Made by a program: the position numbers and the translations under genes | Origin: Chitinophagales bacterium | Lineage (GTDB): Bacteria > Bacteroidota > Bacteroidia > Chitinophagales > Chitinophagaceae | NCBI GenBank assembly: GCA_021323755.1 | Contig: JAJPKJ010000064.1 | Coordinates: 1-64,000 of the forward strand | Length of the DNA: 64,000 bases | Reading direction: 5' to 3' | The notes under the pieces: generated by a model | What the model was told of the DNA's origin: nothing | The model's input: the letters and a program-made list of their open reading frames with translations, nothing else | Database searches by the model: none | Part shown: positions 41,839 through 51,047 of the stretch, one piece after another | Position numbering within the stretch: the stretch's first letter is position 1 | Layout: the number at the start of each line of letters is the position of its first letter

Positions 41839-43293
41839 ATGGCAGAAAAATTTCTGGAATTCGAAAATGTAACCGTTCAGTTTGGAGGAGAAAAAATTCT
41901 TGATGATATCAACTTTGCCATTCAAAGCAATGAGCAGTGGGCCATTTTAGGTCCATCGGGAAGCGGAAAAACGCTTTTGGCAAATACAATTGCAGGAAGA
42001 AATTTTTATTCAGGGAAAATTCATTATCACTTTCCAGTAAAAAAGAATGATAAAAGCACCATTTTAATTGTTGAGCAACAGCATCGTTTCAAAAATCTTT
42101 CCAATACCAATGATCTGTATTATCAGCAGCGATTCAATAGCTACGATTCAGAACAAACCATTACTGTTCAACAAGCATTAAAGGTACATTTTGCAGGGGA
42201 AGATTTCATTAATAAGGAATGGATAGACAAACTTCATGTTCGCAGTTTATTGGATGAACCGTTGATACAATTATCAAGTGGCGAAAACAAAAGAGTTCAA
42301 CTTGTTATGGCGCTTCTTGAAAATCCTGAATTATTGATACTCGATAATCCATTTATCGGATTAGATGTTGAAGGAAGAAAGACGCTTCATCAAATTATTA
42401 AGATCATTTCACAAAAGGGGATCCAGGTACTATTGATCAGTTCAAGCAATGAAATTCCGGAAAGCATTACACATATTGCCGGCCTTGAAAAAGGAACGCT
42501 GAATTTCGCGGGTCAAAGAGATCAGTTTTCTTTATATAACAGTGCTAAAAATCAAGATCACCGATTAAAGCCAGAATTATTGAATCAGCTTAAACCCTTG
42601 ACAGAATTCGATTTTAGTATTGCTATAAAAATGATGAACGTAAATATCAAATATGGCGATAAGCAAATTCTTCATAACATAAACTGGGAAGTAAAAAAAG
42701 GCGAACGATGGAATTTATCCGGACCGAACGGAGCAGGGAAATCAACATTATTGAGTTTGGTGACCGCAGACAATCCGCAAGCTTATGCCAATGAAATTTA
42801 TTTATTTGATAAGCGAAGAGGAACCGGCGAAAGCATTTGGGACATCAAACAAAAAATAGGTTTCGTTTCTCCCGAACTGCATTTGTATTTTGATTTTAGC
42901 GCGACCTGCTTTGAAGTGATTGCATCGGGCCTTTTTGATACAATCGGATTATTCCGGCAATTGAATGAATTGCAAATAGAAAAAGTTTCTTTGTGGCTGA
43001 AATTATTTCGGCTCGAAAATGTAATATCCAAAAGATTACCTCAAATCTCCCTCAGCGAACAGAGAAAAACATTACTTGCGCGGGCGCTTATCAAAACACC
43101 ACCCCTGCTCATTCTTGACGAGCCCTGTCAGGGATTGGATGATGAACAAACTGAGTATTTCAAAGAGCTTATTGACCAAATTTGTACAGCTTTCAACTCA
43201 ACCCTTATTTATGTAAGTCATTATCAAAATCAAATTCCGGAATGCGTGAATGATTTTTTGAACCTGGAAAATGGCCGTGTTGTCAATAAATAA
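41839..43293 (+). CDS. ModF-like double ABC ATP-binding protein
   Basis: 484 residues with two ABC ATPase domains in one chain. Domain 1 has Walker A GPSGSGKT (38-45) and signature LSSGENKRVQL with Walker B LLILDNPF. Domain 2 has GPNGAGKSTLL, a degenerate signature (ISLSEQRKTLLARAL) and Walker B LLILDEPCQGLD. No membrane segments. This arrangement matches ModF/PhrA-type proteins of unclear role, possibly in molybdate or repair contexts; no permease is nearby. The gene stands alone. Confidence 0.85.
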   Translation: MAEKFLEFENVTVQFGGEKILDDINFAIQSNEQWAILGPSGSGKTLLANTIAGRNFYSGKIHYHFPVKKNDKSTILIVEQQHRFKNLSNTNDLYYQQRFNSYDSEQTITVQQALKVHFAGEDFINKEWIDKLHVRSLLDEPLIQLSSGENKRVQLVMALLENPELLILDNPFIGLDVEGRKTLHQIIKIISQKGIQVLLISSSNEIPESITHIAGLEKGTLNFAGQRDQFSLYNSAKNQDHRLKPELLNQLKPLTEFDFSIAIKMMNVNIKYGDKQILHNINWEVKKGERWNLSGPNGAGKSTLLSLVTADNPQAYANEIYLFDKRRGTGESIWDIKQKIGFVSPELHLYFDFSATCFEVIASGLFDTIGLFRQLNELQIEKVSLWLKLFRLENVISKRLPQISLSEQRKTLLARALIKTPPLLILDEPCQGLDDEQTEYFKELIDQICTAFNSTLIYVSHYQNQIPECVNDFLNLENGRVVNK

Positions 43294-43343
43294 ATTGAAG
43301 CATTTATTCTTTTTGTTTTTCTGTCAATTACTTAAATTTAAGA

Positions 43344-45608
43344 ATGCCAAAGCTTCTGCTCATTAATATCTTTCTTTTATTAATCCTTTGTAATAATGGG
43401 ATTGCGCGCACTTATACAGATGAAGAAGCAAAATCTGCATGGAACGAATTGAAGAAGAAAACAGTGAATGAAGAAAATTTCCGGCAGTCCTGCGATTTGA
43501 TCCAGGACGTTGGACAAACCAATATCAGTCTCGCTTATCAATTTCTTGCAGAGTATTATTCCATTATTAAACCAATCGGAAACAAGCATTGGGTGCATGT
43601 TTTATTAATGAATTGGGCGAAAGCCAAAGAATCATTAACGGCATTTGATGAAGCCGATTCTTTATACAAATTGGCCAGGGCAAATGCAGCAAATAATTCG
43701 AGAGAATTTGATGAAGCTTTGGTCGGAACAGTGCTGATGTACCTGGAATGGGGGAAAGAAGATTCGCTAAAGAAATATCTATCAGCGGCTGAAAATTCCT
43801 GCAAAAAAAATAATGATGCTGAAGATCTTTCTTTTGTCTACACTTTCAAAGGCTTGTCGAAAATGGACGATACGGCGTCGTTAAGAAGAAATCTAGATAC
43901 TGCGATTTCTCTTACGCAAAATCTTTCTGACAAAAATGCGCTGTTCACAGCAAAATATAATCGTGCGGTTTTTTATAGTCAGTTTAATTTGCAGCAACAG
44001 GTGATGGAGTTGGATGAATTGCTGGAGTTATCAAAGGATTCTACTTTATCGATAAAGCCAAAACTGTATGAACGGACCGCCTTTTCTTTTCGAAAACCTG
44101 TGCCCAGCATTTATTATCAACTAATGCTCGTTAACCTATTATTGACTGATTATGATAATGCAGGAAAATTTGCAGAGCTTTTTTATGATGCAACTGTGAA
44201 ATCCAATCCTGGCGGGGCTCAGGCGGCGCCGTTCAATTCGGTGATGGCGATGGTGAAAGCATATCAGGGCGAATATGCTGATGCGAAAAATTATCTTTCA
44301 CAAAGTCTTTCTTTATACAAACTGCCTGAAAATAAAATTTCCTACCCGACTTATCACCTTGCAGCTGGCATGATCGCGGAGCATGAAAATAAATTTGACG
44401 ATGCTTTAGGACATTATGAAATGGCTTACAAAAACGGCAGCATGGCTTATGGCTTGCATCTGATGCCGCCGGAAGTTTATTATGCGCATGAATTGATCCT
44501 GAACAAACAATTGGACTCATCACAAAAACTATTCGCCCAGCTTGAACCCATTTTAAAAACACGCACTTATTCTGCTATCGGTTTTTACTATTACAAATAT
44601 TTTGCTGAATTGATGAAAGCGAAAGGGGATAATATTGCCTACAATAAAGCGATTGAACGTTTTTATTCAATAAAAGATTCTTTGTCTGGTATCAATCGTT
44701 ACCGAGCAATACAGGAAGTAGAAACCAGAATGCGCGTGCACGATAAAGAACAGCAAATAAATAGGCTAAATGATGAAAATGCTGCCAAGCAAAGAGAGCT
44801 TCGACAACAATGGATCGGGTTAATCATTTTCACTTCGCTTGCTGTGATTATCATTTTATTGTTGATCGCTTATGCCAGAAATCAAAATCACAGAAAATTA
44901 CAGGCAGAACAGATCGCGAAACAAAATGAAATTCTTCAGCAGGACAAATTAATAGAGATGGAAAAACAGCACCGCATTGAAGTGATGCAACGCGCCATTG
45001 ACGCGGAAGAAAATGAACGGTATAAAATTGCCGATCAGTTGCATGATGAAGCAGGAGGGATGTTGGCGCTGGCTTCGTTGAATATTTCATCTGCCCTTGA
45101 AAAAGGGAAAGATGATGCGCAATCGCGGGAAAAAATTGAAAAAGCCCACGAAATATTGACTGATGTTTCTTCTACCATTCGCGATATCAGCCACAGACTT
45201 ACTCCGCTCGTGATAGAAAAGTGTGGATTCAAAAAATCAATTGAAGACATGGCGCACAGTGTCAATCTTTCAGGTAAATTAAAAGTGCAAACTGTTATTG
45301 TCGGTTTTGAAAATGATCATAAATACCCGATAATATTATTGAATAACCTTTACAGGATTTTACAGGAATTGTTGCATAATATTTTGAAACATGCGCAGGC
45401 AAGAAATGCCCTGATCGAAATCGTAGAACACGAAAACGTCATTTCCGTGATGGTTGAAGATGACGGCATTGGCATAACTGATTTGCCCGTCTCCAAAGGC
45501 AAAGGACTCGAGTCTATTAAATCGAAAATTGCGTATCTTAACGGAAAGATGGAAATTGAGAAAAGGAAAGATAAAGGAGCACTGATCGTGATGGAAATTA
45601 ATGTTTGA
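43344..45608 (+). CDS. TPR-containing sensor histidine kinase (HisKA_3 type)
   Basis: 754 residues: a signal sequence (about 1-22), a periplasmic helical TPR-like region (about 30-470), one TM near 490-512 (LIIFTSLAVIIILLLIAYA), a coiled coil, then HisKA_3 with the phosphoacceptor in IADQLHDEAGGMLAL and an HATPase_c with RILQELLHNILKHAQA and DDGIGI. The partner is the LuxR-type regulator 18 bp downstream. The signal sensed is unknown; the TPR region may bind a ligand or partner protein. Confidence 0.9.
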   Translation: MPKLLLINIFLLLILCNNGIARTYTDEEAKSAWNELKKKTVNEENFRQSCDLIQDVGQTNISLAYQFLAEYYSIIKPIGNKHWVHVLLMNWAKAKESLTAFDEADSLYKLARANAANNSREFDEALVGTVLMYLEWGKEDSLKKYLSAAENSCKKNNDAEDLSFVYTFKGLSKMDDTASLRRNLDTAISLTQNLSDKNALFTAKYNRAVFYSQFNLQQQVMELDELLELSKDSTLSIKPKLYERTAFSFRKPVPSIYYQLMLVNLLLTDYDNAGKFAELFYDATVKSNPGGAQAAPFNSVMAMVKAYQGEYADAKNYLSQSLSLYKLPENKISYPTYHLAAGMIAEHENKFDDALGHYEMAYKNGSMAYGLHLMPPEVYYAHELILNKQLDSSQKLFAQLEPILKTRTYSAIGFYYYKYFAELMKAKGDNIAYNKAIERFYSIKDSLSGINRYRAIQEVETRMRVHDKEQQINRLNDENAAKQRELRQQWIGLIIFTSLAVIIILLLIAYARNQNHRKLQAEQIAKQNEILQQDKLIEMEKQHRIEVMQRAIDAEENERYKIADQLHDEAGGMLALASLNISSALEKGKDDAQSREKIEKAHEILTDVSSTIRDISHRLTPLVIEKCGFKKSIEDMAHSVNLSGKLKVQTVIVGFENDHKYPIILLNNLYRILQELLHNILKHAQARNALIEIVEHENVISVMVEDDGIGITDLPVSKGKGLESIKSKIAYLNGKMEIEKRKDKGALIVMEINV

Positions 45609-45626
45609 TTGATCAAAGAAAACACC

Positions 45627-46256
45627 ATGCTCAGAATTGTCATTGCAGATGATCATCCGTTACTGGTTGATGGATTAAAAAAAGTGCTTGAAGAAATTGA
45701 AGGAGCACAGGTCCTGGCTATTGCCGGTAATGGTAGAGAGCTGATCAATATTCTTCGCACAACTGTTGCCGATATTGTCTTTCTTGACCTGCAAATGCCA
45801 AAAATGGATGGAATAGATTCTTTAAAAGTATTGCGAAAAGATTTTCCAAAACTAAAGATCATCATCTTTTCAAATTACGGGCAACCTAAATTAATACGCG
45901 AAATAAAAAATCTTGGAGCGAATGGCTATCTTCTGAAAAATGTTCCTTCAACAACATTAAAACAAGCTGTTGTTGAAATTGCGAATGGAAATACCTGGTT
46001 TCAGGATCTGCATCCTGAAGTGAAACAATCTGAATTACTCACCAATGAATTCATAAAGAAATACCAGCTCACAGAAAGAGAGACCGAAATAATCGGGAAA
46101 ATTGCGCAAGGACTTACAACAAGAGAGATCGCTAGTGAACTATTCCTGAGTGAATTCACCATTAACACACATCGAAGAAATATCTGCCGCAAACTCAACA
46201 TTTACACTCCTGTTGGGCTGATCAATTTTGCCAAAGAGCATGGATTGGTTTCCTGA
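45627..46256 (+). CDS. LuxR/NarL-type response regulator
   Basis: 209 residues from the ATG at 45627; an upstream TTG is possible. A receiver domain has DD at 8-9 and D54 (FLDLQMPKMDG). The C-terminal LuxR HTH is LTERETEIIGKIAQGLTTRE then IASELFLSEFTINTHRRNIC. It is the cognate regulator of the TPR histidine kinase. Targets are unknown. Confidence 0.93.
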   Translation: MLRIVIADDHPLLVDGLKKVLEEIEGAQVLAIAGNGRELINILRTTVADIVFLDLQMPKMDGIDSLKVLRKDFPKLKIIIFSNYGQPKLIREIKNLGANGYLLKNVPSTTLKQAVVEIANGNTWFQDLHPEVKQSELLTNEFIKKYQLTERETEIIGKIAQGLTTREIASELFLSEFTINTHRRNICRKLNIYTPVGLINFAKEHGLVS

Positions 46257-46402
46257 TCTTTTAAATATACTTAGAACTAAGTATTTGACGCAGATGATTT
46301 CAATAGGAACTTTAATCTGAAAATTTCGTTTTCCTTTTTTTAACTGTTTTGAACTGCTGACAACAAACAAACCCTTTACTTTATTCTAATATCCTTACAA
46401 AT

Positions 46403-46418
46403 CCATTTGCCCAAATGG
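46403..46418. repeat. Inverted repeat before the beta-barrel gene
   Basis: CCATTTG-CC-CAAATGG, 7-bp arms around two bases, 30 bases before the start at 46448. It could be a regulator site. Confidence 0.35.
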
Positions 46419-46447
46419 CAATTAGGCAACGTTAAAAAAATTAAGCA

Positions 46448-47221
46448 ATGAAAAAAATAAAAAAATTCGGACTACTTCTTTTGATCTTAATTGGCCTATT
46501 TGTGCAAAATGCGTGTATAGCACAAAGCACTGGCCCGAATCCAGCTCAAGCCAAAATCTTGCAATTTATAGATGCTTCTTTTGATCTGATCAAAATAAAC
46601 AACAAAGGCGAATCATTTGTGGATGAAAAAGACAAACCTGCGGTAAGTTTTAATATCGGATATAATTTGTGGGTTCCTCTGGTTAACGGTCAACATCTCC
46701 AGCAGCTGGGAAAAGATTCAGAAAATTCGCCAGAAAGCATCGCTTTTGACAAAATTGCAAATAACTATAATCCAGAAGCCTCCAATAAAACAAACGGTTA
46801 TTTCTTTCTCTCATTTTCACCGGAATTCATTGGGAAAAACAGCAATCAAACAGGCGATGGCTATTCCACTCATGTAAGTCTATATTATTTAGAACTACCC
46901 ATTCTTATTAATTATGCTTTGCCAATGAAAGATAATGATGGGATGATCCATTTTGGAATTGGGGTTTATGCAGCAGCAGGCCTTTTTGGAAAATTTAGTG
47001 GTAATGGCTTTAGTCAATCTGTAAAATTCGGAAGCTCTGATAACGATGATTTAAAACGAATGGATTATGGAATTGCCATTAATGCCGGGTACAGTTTCTT
47101 GAAAAAATGGGATGCTTCCATTAATTATGATCTCGGTCTAAGGGATGTGAGTGCAACCTCACCGGATCCGTCGACAAAAATAAGCGGATTCTCACTCAAT
47201 ATCGCCTACCGCATTCATTAA
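46448..47221 (+). CDS. Outer-membrane beta-barrel protein, PorT-like
   Basis: 257 residues. A signal peptide runs to about 25 (QNACIAQS). The mature part has alternating strands with aromatic ends (YNLWVPLVNGQHL, YLELPILINYALP, IHFGIGVYAAAGLFG) and ends with a C-terminal aromatic-His strand (SLNIAYRIH), a typical barrel ending. PorT-like members are outer-membrane proteins; specific role unknown. Confidence 0.7.
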   Translation: MKKIKKFGLLLLILIGLFVQNACIAQSTGPNPAQAKILQFIDASFDLIKINNKGESFVDEKDKPAVSFNIGYNLWVPLVNGQHLQQLGKDSENSPESIAFDKIANNYNPEASNKTNGYFFLSFSPEFIGKNSNQTGDGYSTHVSLYYLELPILINYALPMKDNDGMIHFGIGVYAAAGLFGKFSGNGFSQSVKFGSSDNDDLKRMDYGIAINAGYSFLKKWDASINYDLGLRDVSATSPDPSTKISGFSLNIAYRIH

Positions 47222-47553
47222 TATTATTCGATGGATCCATGCTCCCATTTATAACTGCAAGCAAGGTGGTTTCTTTATAAGCTAAGCGTTGGCAATAATG
47301 CCTGCGCTTTTTTTATTCATATAAGCCATTGATTATTAGCTCTAAATGCATCTGAATAAATAAATCGTCGTACAAGGTCGTTTTCTTTTTTTCGATAATT
47401 GACAAATCCGTAAATTTGATTAATCGTTTTTGTAAATAGCCAATAAATAGCCAACTTACCTAATTACGATTTTGATTAACCCTCACTTACATTCCCATTA
47501 GTTCATTACCAACTGCCCGTTAATTCTTTTATTAATTTTTTAAACTGTGAAGT
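47222..47553. other. Intergenic stretch after the barrel gene
   Basis: It holds the terminator at 47284-47314. No other feature is supported, and no gene is seen. Confidence 0.5.
47284..47314 (+). terminator. Terminator of the barrel gene
   Basis: AAGCG and GGCA pair with TGCC and CGCTT around an ATAA loop with a two-base internal mismatch, followed by a run of Ts. Confidence 0.65.
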
Positions 47554-47823
47554 ATGTACTCGTATGCATTGCTGGAGAAGAATTGTTATTACCTGGTGCA
47601 GGAAAAAGAAGAAGAGGCTATCGCGCTCATTAAAGTAAATTTTGAAACCGACCATTGTCTGCATATCTCAAAATATGATGAAGCAACTGCTTTGGAATGG
47701 AGAAAAAAAACTGATCCTATTTTCGATATTCTGGAATTGCTCGATGATGATAAAGTGAAAGCATGGGAGGCACTCTATAAAGATAATCTCGGTACTTATA
47801 ATTATGAGGAAGACGAAGATTAG
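47554..47823 (+). CDS. Conserved small protein of unknown function, 89 residues
   Basis: MYSYALLEKNCYYLVQEKEE is followed by an acidic, helical body (ALEWRKKTDPIFDILELLDD) ending EEDED. Cytoplasmic, no family I can name. Two bp separate its stop from the convergent flippase gene. Confidence 0.6.
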   Translation: MYSYALLEKNCYYLVQEKEEEAIALIKVNFETDHCLHISKYDEATALEWRKKTDPIFDILELLDDDKVKAWEALYKDNLGTYNYEEDED

Positions 47824-47825
47824 AT

Positions 47826-49337
47826 TTACGCTTGATCTTTGATCCCCAATCTTTTTTTGATCGTTTGCCAAACCGGAGCAACATCCGGCGATAGTTTCAA
47901 ATAAATTATTGCCGGAAGATATATTATTGTAAATGTTGCGCTGCGTAAAATGATCCATAAAATCCCTTCGTGACTACGGAATAAATAATAACAGACCAGA
48001 AAATCAACCGCTACCAGCAGTAAGGTATACACTGTTTTTGCATCGAATGGTTGCATCTTGAATTTTCTCAGCAGAAAAATATAGCGGATAAGGTTATAAG
48101 TAGCAAATGAAATAAGATTGGCAATCGCCGGACCGATGATGCCGGTTGTTTTTGCAAGAATATAGGTTAATGGCAAATTGATCGCCAGCAAAATAATTCC
48201 CGTAATAAAATCAAAACGCCAGAAGGTCGATGTGCCGATGATCTGCGCATTCACTCCTGTACCCATATCAATAATGCAATTTAATCCGAGAAAGAAAAAA
48301 ACAAAGCGCACATCCAAATAATCTTTCTGCAAATGAAATGCAAAAATGGCATCTGAGAAATTCAACCAGATCAGCACAAATATTCCTGCGGAAAAAATCA
48401 GCTGGTTAATGGAAGAGCGGTGATATACGAGATTTATCTTTTTATAATCCTTGTCTTTCCATGCTTTTGATAACGGCGCGAGGGATGCGGCAATAATTCC
48501 ACGTTGTGGCGCTTGCATTAAACTCGTCATATATTGCGCTAAAATAAACGGAGCTGCATCGGCCAATCCTTTTGGCATCACCGAGGCAAGGACAATAGGC
48601 GCGAAAACCGTGGCAATATTATGCAGCAACGCGCCACTCCAGATAAAACCCGCAAGCGTAAAAATTTTTTTCTTGAATTTTTTTGTAACGCGACTTATTG
48701 AAAATGTGAAATGAAGTTCTTTTTTGGCGAGAAGATAAATGAAAAGGGTCAATGCAATTATAATGTAACCGATAGAATACAGTTTGATAAAAGGATCAAA
48801 ACCTTTTAGCACTCCGGTTATAAATAAAATAATCAATATCGTGGTAAATAAACGAAACTGAAATTCTTTTAGATAATTGGTGAAAACCGATTCCTTCAAC
48901 TGCCAGGCATAGGCTTCAAGTAATGAATAGACCATCAATCCATAGCCGAAAGGAAATATCCAGTAATAATATTTTACCAATTCTGCGGAGTGTTCTCCAA
49001 ATTTTCTGATCACCAAACTTTTAAAAATAATACCGCCGATTATTACCAGCACAAAACCTGTTTTTGCAATGGTTAATGCCCAGGTCATCAAATCGTTCTT
49101 CTTTTTTGGGAGATTATCGTTGTAATAAGGATAGAATTTATAAATGTAAGCTTGCATCCCCAGGTTGGCGACGGAATACATAACATTGGCGATGGATATA
49201 AAAAGCCCGGTAAGTCCATATTCTTCCGGCGTAAAGCCCCCCTGCCGAGTAAAAAGGTAAGTGTTCAAAGCGCCTAATGCAAAACCCAAATAAACAATGC
49301 CGGAAGAAAGAATGCTTTGGCGCCTGATTGTACTCAT
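47826..49337 (-). CDS. Polysaccharide flippase-like membrane protein (Wzx/MVF type)
   Basis: 503 residues with about 12-14 hydrophobic helices and charged loops, typical of the MOP/Wzx superfamily (YLGFALGALNTYLFTRQGGF, NIATVFAPIVLASVMPKGLA, NAQIIGTSTFWRF). Such proteins move lipid-linked oligosaccharides across the inner membrane. Substrate unknown; no polymerase or glycosyltransferase gene is adjacent. Confidence 0.8.
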   Translation of the reverse strand: MSTIRRQSILSSGIVYLGFALGALNTYLFTRQGGFTPEEYGLTGLFISIANVMYSVANLGMQAYIYKFYPYYNDNLPKKKNDLMTWALTIAKTGFVLVIIGGIIFKSLVIRKFGEHSAELVKYYYWIFPFGYGLMVYSLLEAYAWQLKESVFTNYLKEFQFRLFTTILIILFITGVLKGFDPFIKLYSIGYIIIALTLFIYLLAKKELHFTFSISRVTKKFKKKIFTLAGFIWSGALLHNIATVFAPIVLASVMPKGLADAAPFILAQYMTSLMQAPQRGIIAASLAPLSKAWKDKDYKKINLVYHRSSINQLIFSAGIFVLIWLNFSDAIFAFHLQKDYLDVRFVFFFLGLNCIIDMGTGVNAQIIGTSTFWRFDFITGIILLAINLPLTYILAKTTGIIGPAIANLISFATYNLIRYIFLLRKFKMQPFDAKTVYTLLLVAVDFLVCYYLFRSHEGILWIILRSATFTIIYLPAIIYLKLSPDVAPVWQTIKKRLGIKDQA

Positions 49338-49378
49338 GAAAATTTACAAAAATTTACAGCAAAGATGCATTCTTTTAT

Positions 49379-51019
49379 TTAATCCACTTTTTGAACTTTG
49401 ATGTAGAAATTTTCATCAACGGAAAAATTACCTGCATCAGTTTTTTTCATGCTTTGCCATTTCTCTGTTGGTTTTATCCACGTTGTTTTTGCATCAACCA
49501 GTTTTACCGCCATATTAAATCCTGCAACGCAATTTGTCCAGCGATAAGAAATATCATCGGCGCCCACTTTATATTCAAGCACAGGGATTTTTGTCGTTCT
49601 TAGATACTCATCAAAGACTTTTGAAAAATCAATTCCCGATTGTTTGCTGATGTAATTTTCGATGTCTTTACTATCAACCGTTTTATGATAAAAAGTGGAA
49701 TTGATCCCTCTCCATATCTGCCTGAACTTCTCATCATCATTAATAACCTGTCGAATGGTGTGCAACATATTGCCGCCTTTATAATACATATCACCCGACC
49801 CTTCTTCATTGACTCCATAATGGGCAATAATGGGTTTATCATTGGCTATGTTTTTTCTTATGCCGATGCAATATTCATTTCCTGCCTTAACGCCGAACAC
49901 ACAAGTTGTGTAAAGCGTTTCCGAATAATTGGTGAAGCCTTCATGCACCCACATGTCGGCGAGATCATTTGTGGTAATGCTGTTGCCCATCCACTCATGA
50001 CCGCTTTCGTGCACAATAATAAAATCCCATTTCAATCCCCATCCTGTTCCCGAAAGATCTCTGCCGAGATAACCTTCCCTGAAACGATTGCCATAAGCCA
50101 CGGCACTCTGGTGTTCCATGCCAAGATGCGGCGCCTCAATTAATTTATATCCATCTTCATAAAACGGATAAGGACCATACCAGTATTCAAAACACTTTAA
50201 CATCGTATCAACTTCCTGGAACTGAATTTTTGCTTTTTCAAGATCATAATCCAGCACCCAATAATCGCAATCTAATTTTCCTTTCTCGCCATTATAATCT
50301 TCATGCCAGGTGACATATTTGCCGATGTAGGGAATGATATCATAATTATTTATGGGATTTATCACTTCCCATTTGTAGGTATCTGTTCCGTTATTGTTCG
50401 ATTTTTTTTCTTTTAATCTTCCATTGGCTACAGCAATCAGGGTATCCGGCACCGTTATACTCAGGGAAGCCCCGTTATCAGGTTCATCGCTTTGATGATC
50501 CTTGCATGGATACCAAACACTTGCTCCCAGTCCCTGGCAGGTAACGGTCATCCAGGGTCTTCCTAATTTATCCTTTACAAAACTCCATCCGCCATCCCAA
50601 GGAGGGCGTACGGCAAGCCGCGGGAACCCATCATAACTGATATAGATCGTTTCTGTACTTCCCGCCGCTAATGATGAAGGGAATTCAACATGATAGAGAT
50701 TTCCTTCGCGTGCAAATTTTAATTGTTGATTATTCCAGCTAACTGAATTTATTTTTAAAGGCTCCTGCAGATCGATCTGCATGATCATTCCTGGCTTTAT
50801 GACTTTGAAGGTGATGGAATTACTGCCGGTAATAAACTTTTTTTCGTAGTCAGGCTTCACCCAAATATCATATCGTAGTACATTCCACCATGCTCTTTCG
50901 GGGGTAATGGTCCCGCGCAGGGTATCTGCATGTGTGAATTGCTTGGTATCAGCCTGGGCAAAACAAATCTGAATAATAAGAAGAGATAAAAGGGAAAGAA
51001 AAAAATTAATCCTTTTCAT
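49379..51019 (-). CDS. M1-family zinc metallopeptidase
   Basis: 546 residues with a signal peptide. The zinc motif is HESGH at 337-341 with the third ligand E360 (WVHEGFTNYSE), and GMEHQS (300-305) stands in for the GAMEN exopeptidase motif. It should be an exported aminopeptidase that removes N-terminal residues from peptides. It is shorter than full-length M1 enzymes because the C-terminal helical domain is reduced. Divergent from the peptide-binding lipoprotein. Confidence 0.92.
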   Translation of the reverse strand: MKRINFFLSLLSLLIIQICFAQADTKQFTHADTLRGTITPERAWWNVLRYDIWVKPDYEKKFITGSNSITFKVIKPGMIMQIDLQEPLKINSVSWNNQQLKFAREGNLYHVEFPSSLAAGSTETIYISYDGFPRLAVRPPWDGGWSFVKDKLGRPWMTVTCQGLGASVWYPCKDHQSDEPDNGASLSITVPDTLIAVANGRLKEKKSNNNGTDTYKWEVINPINNYDIIPYIGKYVTWHEDYNGEKGKLDCDYWVLDYDLEKAKIQFQEVDTMLKCFEYWYGPYPFYEDGYKLIEAPHLGMEHQSAVAYGNRFREGYLGRDLSGTGWGLKWDFIIVHESGHEWMGNSITTNDLADMWVHEGFTNYSETLYTTCVFGVKAGNEYCIGIRKNIANDKPIIAHYGVNEEGSGDMYYKGGNMLHTIRQVINDDEKFRQIWRGINSTFYHKTVDSKDIENYISKQSGIDFSKVFDEYLRTTKIPVLEYKVGADDISYRWTNCVAGFNMAVKLVDAKTTWIKPTEKWQSMKKTDAGNFSVDENFYIKVQKVD

Positions 51020-51047
51020 TTGCTAAATTTAATTCGTGTTTATTTCA

